64,000 nt of DNA from Bacteroidota bacterium (lineage in GTDB: Bacteria > Bacteroidota > Bacteroidia > Bacteroidales > JAAUTT01): assembly GCA_030706405.1 (NCBI GenBank), contig JAUZOO010000004.1, positions 182,765 through 246,764 of the forward strand. The letters are read 5' to 3'. The notes beneath the pieces are model-generated. The model was not told the DNA's origin and did no database searches. It saw nothing but the letters and a program-made list of their open reading frames with translations. Within the stretch, counting starts at the first letter, position 1. Each line of letters opens with the position of its first letter. Both the position numbers and the translations under genes were made by a program. Shown here in pieces: positions 8,757 through 16,549 of this stretch.

Positions 8757-10583
8757 CTATTTCCACCCCGGATTTTGAAGAAGTTTTGGTTGTTTGCTTA
8801 ACTCGTCCGTTGGAATGGGATTTAGATAATTTGTTCTTGTAAATGTTGTTACTGCCGGAGAAAGAATTAATGACCCTGTAGTTGCATCTATTCCATAAGG
8901 ATACTTGGTGGCGTCATAAATTTTCTTACCACTGTTATTAACAAATGTAGTAACCTCTGTAGCAGTTCCATCCGCATTTTTCACAACCCAACCTAAACTT
9001 GGTTTATTTGACTCTGCTTCAGCGATTCCCCAACGTTTAATATCATCTACACCTAAATCTTCTCCACCTAATTCAAGTAGCCTTTCTCTTCGGATTTCTC
9101 CGAGCATTGTAAGGTCAGAATAAGGCTGAATCAATGCATTGGTTAGTTTTGCCACCCCACATCTTGCCCTAATTTTATTAATAGAAATATCCAAATCAGC
9201 ATCAGAAATTGTTCCATTGCCCAACTCACACTGAGCTTCTGCATATATCAGGTACATTTCAGGCAACCTGATTAACGCGTAGTCATAAGCTTCTTTATAG
9301 TCTTCTCTTCCAGGGTTTTCGGTTATCCATTTACGATGTGAGTATCCGCCCCCGCCAGTTGTTAAATCAGGATAATAGGTGTAATTATAGGTGGTAGGCC
9401 AATTGTTTAACCCATAAATATAATTGGCTTTGGTATAATCAGCTCCGCCCCCATTGGTACCGGCTCCATAACCCCAATATTTATTCCCGGGTCGTTTTAC
9501 TAAGCTGTATAAGCGGTAATCCCTGTTATCAAATTCATCGGTCATTTTATTATAACCTTTGTAATATTTTGAATGCTTATAGTCGAGTCCATCTTTACAA
9601 TTATATAAATCCATCCAGGCTCGATCTACGGGAAGCCCTGCTCCTGTATGACTAATATTGATTGCGGGATTAAGCAGCGTATAATCATACCTACAGCTAA
9701 AAATGTACTCTTTATTGGAACTTTTATCGAACCCTTTTGGATTGGATTTAGAATCCTCAAGTACGAATAAATAATAATAACTAAGGCTATCGACTTTATT
9801 CCAAAGTTCGTATGCAGGATCGGTCATTACCGATTTTGCAAGAGAGGCTGCCTCGGTTAAATATGAAGTTATTTTAGCACCGGATGCATCATATCCTGCA
9901 GTTCCAGCCCCTATAGCAACACCATCACCGTCAGTCGTTGTCTTTACATATTTTTCCCAAGTTGCTTCGTAAAGAAGCACCCTTGCTTTGAAAGCTTTAG
10001 CAGCCTGTTGACTAACATGGCCTTTATCCGTTGAAGATATATTTGCTTCTAAGGGTAACCCTGCAATAGCTGTATCCAGATCTGCCAATATTTGCTTAAC
10101 GACTTCATACCTGCTATTACGTGGAAAATTAAGGTTATCAACATCCAGCACATTTGTTACAACTGGCACTCCCCCAAACCGTTTTAACAAAAAGTAATAG
10201 TTCCATGCTCTAAAAAAATAGGAAGCTGCGATGTATTGCTGGATATCACTTCTCTTTCCTGCATATTCGTTACCTTTTTGTATTGCGTAATTATTGACAC
10301 GAATATACATCCAAGGATTCCGCCAATAAATATCACTGGTACCAACGGTTTGAGCGGTCATCCTATTCCACCTCCAATCGTACCAGCTAGCTCCATTATA
10401 CGATTTAAAACCTATGGGTTGTGTATAAAACTCATTGGTAAAAGCTTTAAATTGAGCGGCATTTGTAAAGTAACTTGCCTCTGTTATTGTGTCCTGAGGA
10501 TCAAGGTCTAGAAATTTTTTCTCGCAAGATGTGGCTATCAAAACCACAAAAGCAATAACTATTAAATATATTTTATTTTTCAT
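8757..10583 (-). CDS. SusD/RagB-family surface glycan-binding lipoprotein
   Basis: A 608-residue lipoprotein with signal sequence and lipobox ATSCEKKFLDLDP, followed by the SusD helical scaffold (tetratricopeptide-like). The family's C-terminal signature PIPTDEL...LLQNPGW is present. SusD proteins sit on the outer membrane as a lid on the SusC channel and deliver oligosaccharides to it. The start is 23 bp after the SusC stop, so the two are cotranscribed. Length and both termini are typical, so the call is firm; the bound glycan cannot be inferred from sequence alone. Confidence 0.95.
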   Translation of the reverse strand: MKNKIYLIVIAFVVLIATSCEKKFLDLDPQDTITEASYFTNAAQFKAFTNEFYTQPIGFKSYNGASWYDWRWNRMTAQTVGTSDIYWRNPWMYIRVNNYAIQKGNEYAGKRSDIQQYIAASYFFRAWNYYFLLKRFGGVPVVTNVLDVDNLNFPRNSRYEVVKQILADLDTAIAGLPLEANISSTDKGHVSQQAAKAFKARVLLYEATWEKYVKTTTDGDGVAIGAGTAGYDASGAKITSYLTEAASLAKSVMTDPAYELWNKVDSLSYYYLFVLEDSKSNPKGFDKSSNKEYIFSCRYDYTLLNPAINISHTGAGLPVDRAWMDLYNCKDGLDYKHSKYYKGYNKMTDEFDNRDYRLYSLVKRPGNKYWGYGAGTNGGGADYTKANYIYGLNNWPTTYNYTYYPDLTTGGGGYSHRKWITENPGREDYKEAYDYALIRLPEMYLIYAEAQCELGNGTISDADLDISINKIRARCGVAKLTNALIQPYSDLTMLGEIRRERLLELGGEDLGVDDIKRWGIAEAESNKPSLGWVVKNADGTATEVTTFVNNSGKKIYDATKYPYGIDATTGSLILSPAVTTFTRTNYLNPIPTDELSKQPKLLQNPGWK

Positions 10584-10605
10584 GTTTTTCGTTTTTGGCG
10601 TTAAA

Positions 10606-13600
10606 CTAAAAAGTAATATCTAAACCAAAGGAATAAGTCCGTAAGAATGGGTAATTACTATCAGAGCTCTCTTGAAATTCAGGATCATACCCATCTTTAA
10701 TTGTAGTAAATTCAAACAAATCCCCTCCGGAGAAATACACTCTCAATTTGTCTATTTTAGCTTTGGAAATAATCGATTTTGGTAATGAATACCCTAGTAT
10801 TAACGATTTCATTCGTACGTATGACAGGTTCTGCACATTTACATCATTGGCATTCCAGTTCCAGTTATTTTTATTTGCGACAAACGACTCGCGGGGATAT
10901 TGGGCATTAGGGTTTTCCGTAGTCCATGTTTTACCGATATATGTGGTATTTATATTTAAATAATTTCGATAAAATGGAGCTCTAGCATTCCCTGTCCGAA
11001 GAAGATATTGACGTCCAACCCCTTGTAAAAAGGTTGAAAAATCAAATCCTTTCCATTGTAATCCCAAATTAATTCCGAACGTATAATGAGGACTTACATC
11101 GCCATAATAATAGGTGTCTTTCGCGTCAATTACCCCATCACCGTTACGATCTACTACTTTTAGGTCACCAGGGCGAAGTCTTGCCGTGGCATCAGATGCC
11201 AAAAGATTACCGGCAAGATTACCTTTGCCTCCATATGCAACATAATAAGCATCTACATCTGCCTGATCTTTAAAATACCCCGCTGTTTTATAAACAAAAA
11301 GCGAATTCATCGGATAATTTTCGCGAGTAGAAATTTTGCCAGAACCGGCAACATCTGTCCCAGCATAAGAGGTTATCAGATTTTTATTGTTGCTTAACTG
11401 AATACCCACCTGATACTTTAAGCCTCCAATCTTATCATTCCAATTTAAAATGGCTTCCCATCCCGTTGTTTTTAATGTTCCGCTATTTGTTAATGTATTA
11501 TAGAAGGTTGTTATACCGCTGTAATAGGTAGGTGCTCCTAAAATTTGCGCATAATTTATAGGAATAAACATACCAATATTCCGCTTTTGGAAGAGCTCAA
11601 ATGTACCGGACAATCGATTTTTCAATACACTAAAATCTAGTCCCACATTAGCATTTCTAATCCTTTCCCAAGTTCTTGTGTAGCTAACAATAGTTTGGGG
11701 AAGCGCAGCCTGTTGAGTAGCAGCAGTAGAGCCAAAAACAACAGTACCTCCAGTGGCACTTATTTGTGAGACATAATCATAATTACCAATACCATTTGCA
11801 CTCGGGTTACCACCCATTTCGCCATAACCAGTACGAATTTTCAGGTTGTCAAAAATATTCAGATCTTTTACCAATTTTTCTTCCGAAATACGCCAACCCG
11901 CTAAAACCGAACCAAAATTAGACCACTTATAACCTGGTGCAAATTTTGAAGAACCGTCCCTGCGGCCTTGCATCTCAAGTAAATATTTACTATCGTAATC
12001 GTAATTAAGCCGTCCTATCCACGACAAAATCCCCCAAGCACTTGCACTTCCGCCATTAGTTTGTGACCCGGAGCTATTATCTCCTACGTTAAGATTATAC
12101 AATCCGGGAACAACCAAATTGATCCTTTTTGCCATTACTGTTTTTACCTCGTTCAACTCTCCACTATATCCCCCAGTGAACGAAATATTATGCTTACCCC
12201 CAAAAGTCTTTTTATAATCTACGAATGCCCCGTAAGTTTGGTAGCGGGTATTTCCCAAATCTTCCTGTATTCCCGCATTGGGATAACAGTTGCCGCCTAC
12301 CAAGGTACCTAGCCAGTTATAATTTTGATAATTCTGATCGTATTGCTCTTTCCATCCATTTCTATTTACGTAGGCCGCTGTTGCACTAAGCGTAAGTCCA
12401 TTAATTATTTCCGCTGAAATCTTAGAATTCAGTCGTATAATTGATTCTTTGTTATTAATCCTACCACCAAGTTTTATTTGGGATACCGGATTTCTTGTAC
12501 CGGAATAGTCATCGTAAAACTGACCAACTTTATTATAAGTTGGGAAAACAGGAGGATCAAAATAACCTGCCCCAATACCATTTTTAGGGCTAGAAATAAT
12601 TCTATCATCATACGACAACCCTGTTTCTAATTTTATTTTATCCGTAATTTTATAATCGTAATTTAAACGAACGTTGTATTTTTTTTCGCCATCATAAGCG
12701 ACTTTCAAGACCGATTGATTATTTGCATATCCAACAGAGGCGCGGTACGTTGTTTTATCGGTTCCTCCCTGCAAACTTAAATTATGTTGTTGAGAGGTTG
12801 AATTCCCATATAATGTATTAAAATAGTTGTTATCTGCAAATCCCCAGGTCTTACCATTGATATCCGTCGACTCAAATGGTTGGCCTAAGGTCATCTGCTG
12901 AAGAACCGCATTTGTCCACATAGCCGGTTGTGTAAGGTATTGTACCGGAGTGGCCCACTCTACCTTATTTGTCCAATCATAAATTTTATCCTGATAGGAT
13001 GCTTTCAAGTACTCTGTCGCCCATTGAGACATATTGGCCCAAGGGGTTTTAATACCGATAGTATTGATTCTAATATTGCCATCATAATTTACTTTAATCT
13101 TTCCACTTTTTCCTCTTTTAGTGGTTACCAGAATTACACCACCAGCAGCACGGGCACCATAAATGGAAGCCGAAGCATCCTTAAGTGCACTTACCGATTC
13201 TATATCGTCAGTACTTATCTGGCTTAGTTCCCATGTATCAAGCAAAGGTACCCCATCTACAATAATCAAAGGATCTGTTGCGTTTATAGAAGACTCTCCA
13301 CGCAGACGAATACTTAGACCTTCATTACCGGGACGAGATGATGTTCTTGTTATGACCAACCCCGGGACTTCACCCTGGAGGGCTAAAGCCGCATTGCTTA
13401 CAGTTTTATCCTTAAACACCTCCGAACCGACCTGAGAAATAGCTCCGGTCAATGTTGCTTTTTTCTGAGTGCCATAACCAACCACAACAACTTCTTCAAG
13501 CTTTTGAATATCTGGAACAAGCTTTATACTTATTTGAGATTTTCCGGCAATTGAAATCCGCTGCGAGGTATACCCTACAAATGAAAACAATAAAACAGCA

Positions 13601-14112
13601 TCGACAGGAGCTTTTACGGAAAACTTACCCTCGTTGTCGGTTACCGCGCCTGAATTAGAACCTTCTACCGAAATGCTAACCCCGGGCAACGTTTCGCCGG
13701 TACTGCTATCTGTTACAGTCCCTGTTATCTTATCCTGTTGTTTAGTCGATGGCAAGAGTACTACCAATGAATTCTCCAAAATTTTATATTCAACCTCTTT
13801 AGACGAAAACAACTTGTCCAACACCTCCTGAACAGTGGCGTTTGAGGCTGAAAGGTTCACCTTTTGTTCGCCATTGACAACTCCTGCTTTATACAAAAAG
13901 GATAACCCGCTTTTACTTTCAATACTTGAAATTGCTTCCTTCAGGGTCGCGTTTTTCAGGTTCAGCGTCAGCCTTGCGGACTGGGAATATCCGCTTGCCG
14001 AAACCGCCAACACATTAACAATGATCAGTACGAACGTTAGTTTCATGGTTAATAGCAAATTTGCGACGTTCCTTTTGGGTGAGGAACATCGGTAAATGTA
14101 TTTTTTTTTCAT
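10606..14112 (-). CDS. SusC/RagA-family TonB-dependent transducer with STN domain
   Basis: An outer-membrane importer of about 1168 residues. After a signal sequence (MKLTFVLIIVNVLAVSASGYSQ) comes an STN domain (about residues 45-120), then a carboxypeptidase-regulatory-like domain (GTVTDSSTGETLPGVSISVEG), the EEVVVVGYGTQKK box, plug and beta-barrel, ending YSFGLDITF. An STN domain marks a transducer that signals through FecR to an ECF sigma factor, and both partners lie immediately upstream. The frame can be extended to a TTG at 14142, but the ATG at 14112 gives the normal N-terminus. A minus-7-like box on the opposite strand overlaps this start codon. Confidence 0.94.
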   Translation of the reverse strand: MKKKYIYRCSSPKRNVANLLLTMKLTFVLIIVNVLAVSASGYSQSARLTLNLKNATLKEAISSIESKSGLSFLYKAGVVNGEQKVNLSASNATVQEVLDKLFSSKEVEYKILENSLVVLLPSTKQQDKITGTVTDSSTGETLPGVSISVEGSNSGAVTDNEGKFSVKAPVDAVLLFSFVGYTSQRISIAGKSQISIKLVPDIQKLEEVVVVGYGTQKKATLTGAISQVGSEVFKDKTVSNAALALQGEVPGLVITRTSSRPGNEGLSIRLRGESSINATDPLIIVDGVPLLDTWELSQISTDDIESVSALKDASASIYGARAAGGVILVTTKRGKSGKIKVNYDGNIRINTIGIKTPWANMSQWATEYLKASYQDKIYDWTNKVEWATPVQYLTQPAMWTNAVLQQMTLGQPFESTDINGKTWGFADNNYFNTLYGNSTSQQHNLSLQGGTDKTTYRASVGYANNQSVLKVAYDGEKKYNVRLNYDYKITDKIKLETGLSYDDRIISSPKNGIGAGYFDPPVFPTYNKVGQFYDDYSGTRNPVSQIKLGGRINNKESIIRLNSKISAEIINGLTLSATAAYVNRNGWKEQYDQNYQNYNWLGTLVGGNCYPNAGIQEDLGNTRYQTYGAFVDYKKTFGGKHNISFTGGYSGELNEVKTVMAKRINLVVPGLYNLNVGDNSSGSQTNGGSASAWGILSWIGRLNYDYDSKYLLEMQGRRDGSSKFAPGYKWSNFGSVLAGWRISEEKLVKDLNIFDNLKIRTGYGEMGGNPSANGIGNYDYVSQISATGGTVVFGSTAATQQAALPQTIVSYTRTWERIRNANVGLDFSVLKNRLSGTFELFQKRNIGMFIPINYAQILGAPTYYSGITTFYNTLTNSGTLKTTGWEAILNWNDKIGGLKYQVGIQLSNNKNLITSYAGTDVAGSGKISTRENYPMNSLFVYKTAGYFKDQADVDAYYVAYGGKGNLAGNLLASDATARLRPGDLKVVDRNGDGVIDAKDTYYYGDVSPHYTFGINLGLQWKGFDFSTFLQGVGRQYLLRTGNARAPFYRNYLNINTTYIGKTWTTENPNAQYPRESFVANKNNWNWNANDVNVQNLSYVRMKSLILGYSLPKSIISKAKIDKLRVYFSGGDLFEFTTIKDGYDPEFQESSDSNYPFLRTYSFGLDITF

Positions 14113-14125
14113 AGTTTTGTTAAGA

Positions 14126-14233
14126 TTAATTTTATTAGACAATGCCGTAATCCGTACGCTTCCAACGACCAGATTACGAAATGTTTGACAATTATTCTGA
14201 TCGGAAAATGTTAGCGCATTTTCCGATTTTTTT
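14126..14233 (+). ncRNA. Candidate antisense RNA to the first susC leader
   Basis: On the plus strand TAGTTTTG (14112-14119) matches the Bacteroidetes -7 consensus and predicts a start near 14126. A textbook terminator ends at 14233. The product would be about 108 nt and fully antisense to the susC 5' leader. The second SusC locus has the same arrangement at 56358-56473. The layout fits DonS-type cis-encoded PUL repressors. No clear -33 TTTG was found, and the RNA itself is inferred. Confidence 0.5.
14201..14233 (+). terminator. Plus-strand intrinsic terminator between fecR and susC
   Basis: TCGGAAAATG (14201-14210), loop TTAGCG, CATTTTCCGA (14217-14226), then seven T. The 10-bp stem is perfect, and the T-run is only on the plus strand, although no plus-strand gene precedes it. 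Confidence 0.8.
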
Positions 14234-14245
14234 AATCTTCGACTT

Positions 14246-14257
14246 TATATCATAGGC
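14246..14257. promoter_or_regulatory. Motif TATATCATAGGC shared with the second SusC locus
   Basis: This 12-mer differs by one base from TATACCATAGGC at 56499-56510. It lies 145 bp before the susC ATG here and 152 bp there. On the coding strand it reads GCCTATGATATA. It could be part of the ECF-sigma-dependent susC promoter; that role is inferred. Confidence 0.45.
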
Positions 14258-14317
14258 AGTTAGTTTTTTAGTTATTAGTTAGGTAATTAATTTATGTTCT
14301 ATTCATAATCCTAATAA

Positions 14318-15433
14318 TCAGTTAGCACGTATAGCTTTTATTATTATTTCATTATCCTTTATGGAATATGAAAAAGGGGTTGTTAATTGCAAGGCCCTGA
14401 GAGTCTGTTCTACCGGTATATTTTTGAGCACCCCGGTAAACCGTGCATTTTTCAACTGTTCATTAAGAAGGACAATCCGCACATCATATTTGCGTTCAAT
14501 CTTCTGCATTATGTTCTCGAATGTTTCGTTTTCAAACACCAGTTTTCCGTCTATCCAGGAAACATCCGGGTCGGTTTTTATCGGTTCTGACAGCTGAATT
14601 TCCTGAGAATATATAGGTTCCGAGAGTTGTTGTCTCAATTTTTTCTTTTCCGATGGATGCAATACGGATTCGTCATTAACATAAATCGCTTTATGGTTAG
14701 GCTTCAAGAAAACTTCTTTGGCGGCAACTCCTTTAGCATCTTTCTTTTGGATACTTACGAGCCCCTTAACCAAGGTCGTTTCGGTTATTCCCTCATCTTC
14801 ATAGGATTTTACATTAAATTCTGTACCCCAAACTTTAATATTCAGGTCATGAGTCCTTACAAAAAATGGTTTGGATGGGTTCTTGGCAACTTCGAAATAA
14901 GCTTCGCCCTGGAGCCAAACCTCCCGTATTTTCCCGTTAAACCGCAAAGGAAACTTCAGTTTACTACCTGCATTGATCCAGATTTTAGTACCATCGGACA
15001 ATACTAACTGAGAACGCTGTCCTTTGGGCACAACAATCTCGTTATAGGCTATTTCGCCGGAGCCTATAGAAAAATGCCGGTTAAGTATATATAAGATACC
15101 GGAAAGAAATACGGCCAGGATAAAAACTACGGCAACACGAAGCCACACATTATATCCATGTAGCAGATTTACCTTTTTTCCTTTTATTGTCTGTGCCTTC
15201 TTCTCATTAATTTTGGCCAGCACATTTGCCCAATCTGCATCAACTGTTGACTGATCAAAGTCTTTCAGGTTGCTGATACTCCCCCATGCTTCTTTTATTT
15301 TTCGTAAATAAGCCTGATTGGCGTTATCTGCATCAAGCCAGCTTTGCACCCTGACTGAGATTTCAGGATCTGCGTCTCCTTCAATAAACTGCAGGATATC
15401 TTCGAGCGTTATATGTTCAAAAATTTGTCTCAT
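14318..15433 (-). CDS. FecR-family anti-sigma factor
   Basis: A 371-residue single-pass inner-membrane protein. The cytoplasmic N-terminus (about residues 1-90) would hold the sigma factor, and one membrane helix (VAVVFILAVFLSGILYIL) follows. A periplasmic FecR domain (PKGQRSQLVLSDGTKIWINAG and GEAYFEVAKN) and a C-terminal DUF4974-type domain (FENIMQKIERKYDVRI) complete it. It would receive the signal from the STN domain of the adjacent SusC. The gene follows the sigma gene by 63 bp and precedes susC by 205 bp, a gap that contains the hairpin and motif listed separately. Confidence 0.94.
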   Translation of the reverse strand: MRQIFEHITLEDILQFIEGDADPEISVRVQSWLDADNANQAYLRKIKEAWGSISNLKDFDQSTVDADWANVLAKINEKKAQTIKGKKVNLLHGYNVWLRVAVVFILAVFLSGILYILNRHFSIGSGEIAYNEIVVPKGQRSQLVLSDGTKIWINAGSKLKFPLRFNGKIREVWLQGEAYFEVAKNPSKPFFVRTHDLNIKVWGTEFNVKSYEDEGITETTLVKGLVSIQKKDAKGVAAKEVFLKPNHKAIYVNDESVLHPSEKKKLRQQLSEPIYSQEIQLSEPIKTDPDVSWIDGKLVFENETFENIMQKIERKYDVRIVLLNEQLKNARFTGVLKNIPVEQTLRALQLTTPFSYSIKDNEIIIKAIRAN

Positions 15434-15496
15434 AAATTGGATTTCATTAGTAAGAACAAAACGGGCAGGGTTACCCTTATTTCAGAAGTGAATATT

Positions 15497-16066
15497 TTAG
15501 AAAAAAATATTTAGTAACAGAATGCAAGCTACAACAAACTCATTCTCAAACGCATTTTGAATTATCTTTAATGCTTTGCTCATCTGAGCTTCGATGGTTT
15601 TTATCGAAAGTTGCAATTGGCTCGCTATTTCGGCATATTTAAGCTGCTCGAACCGGCTCATCTTAAATATTTTCCGGCACTGTTCGGGCAACGATTCTAT
15701 GGTGTCCATAATTTTAGCTTCCAGCTCGGCCATTTCAAGCAGATCGGTAAACTGAGCGTCCTCCGGTTCGGGAAGGATGTCCATAGACGTCCATAATTTT
15801 TTGTCGTTTTGCATTCGACGGATGCTATTGAACTTTACAGCTGTAAATAGGTACGATTTAAAGGAACGGGTTACAGACAAGTCATTACGAAACTCCCATA
15901 AATCGATAAACAGATCTTGCACTACTTCCCGCGCAGTAACCATGTCATTGGTATATTTCTGGGCAAACAGGCACAGTCCCGGATAATACCTTCGAAACAA
16001 AATTTCGTAGCTGGCATCATCTCCTGATTTTACTTTATTCCAAAGTAATAAATCGACATCAGGCAT
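15497..16066 (-). CDS. ECF sigma factor (PUL-associated)
   Basis: A 189-residue sigma-70 family member with region 2 at about residues 20-85 (YYPGLCLFAQKY...AREVVQDLFIDLWE) and region 4 at about 125-175 (LPEQCRKIFKMSRFEQLKYAEIA, helix-turn-helix SQLQLSIKTIEAQMSKAL). Together with FecR and an STN-bearing SusC it forms a trans-envelope signalling cascade that induces the SusCD genes. The C-terminal tail FENEFVVACILLLNIFF is unusually hydrophobic; similar tails are found in Bacteroidetes PUL sigma factors. The second locus sigma (57695) ends in a comparable hydrophobic tail. Confidence 0.93.
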   Translation of the reverse strand: MPDVDLLLWNKVKSGDDASYEILFRRYYPGLCLFAQKYTNDMVTAREVVQDLFIDLWEFRNDLSVTRSFKSYLFTAVKFNSIRRMQNDKKLWTSMDILPEPEDAQFTDLLEMAELEAKIMDTIESLPEQCRKIFKMSRFEQLKYAEIASQLQLSIKTIEAQMSKALKIIQNAFENEFVVACILLLNIFF

Positions 16067-16222
16067 AATTATTCAGTTAGGCTAGGTGTAGTCAGAAACT
16101 AAATGTACAAATTATTCAAACCTCCCCCAAATTTAAGCAGGAATAACCCGGATACATAAAATTACTGGAGTGCTAATTTGAAGCAAATATTACTGAAACT
16201 TATTCCAAAACCTGTTTAAGAA

Positions 16223-16244
16223 GTGCCAAATTATAAAATGGAAC
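16223..16244. promoter_or_regulatory. 22-bp palindromic operator candidate, copy 2 (imperfect)
   Basis: GTGCCA, AATTATAAAA, TGGAAC: one mismatch in the left arm. In reverse complement it reads AGGTTCCA-NN-TTATAAT-N-TGGCAC, aligned with copies 1 and 3 including the TTATAAT core, so it is inverted relative to them. Confidence 0.5.
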
Positions 16245-16353
16245 CTTTCTTACTTATGATCTGGGACAAAAAAGAGTATTCCCTCCGGCAGATGCCATAT
16301 ACTTACCTGTGCATGCGAATATTCCCACTAATCATAAAAACCGGCGCAAATAG

Positions 16354-16375
16354 GTTCCACTTTATAATCTGGAAC
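16354..16375. promoter_or_regulatory. 22-bp palindromic operator candidate, copy 3
   Basis: GTTCCA, CTTTATAATC, TGGAAC, with both arms perfect and preceded by AATAG as in copy 1. It is 175 bp upstream of the ATG at 16550. Confidence 0.55.
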
Positions 16376-16549
16376 TCATCAAGGCTTACTTTTTGAAGTA
16401 TTCCGAAATGCAACCCGCATTTTTACACCATTACTTATCCCAAGGCATGGAGACGGCGAATTTAAACAAGCTAAACTTTACCAATCAAATATTTACACAG
16501 AATAAACATCTTCCCAACAACAATAAATTTCTAATTAACAGACTTTTAA

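Larger units (their letters stand above)
16067..16549. other. Divergent intergenic region with two palindrome copies
   Basis: This 483-bp gap separates the leftward sigma gene from the rightward 767-residue protein gene and must hold both promoters. Two copies of the 22-bp palindrome lie 131 bp apart. No perfect TAnnTTTG box with a -33 partner was found for either gene. Confidence 0.6.

Noticed and set aside
14113..14142. Ten-codon extension of the first SusC to a TTG
   Set aside because: The ATG at 14112 gives the usual SusC start; the extension is not signal-like.
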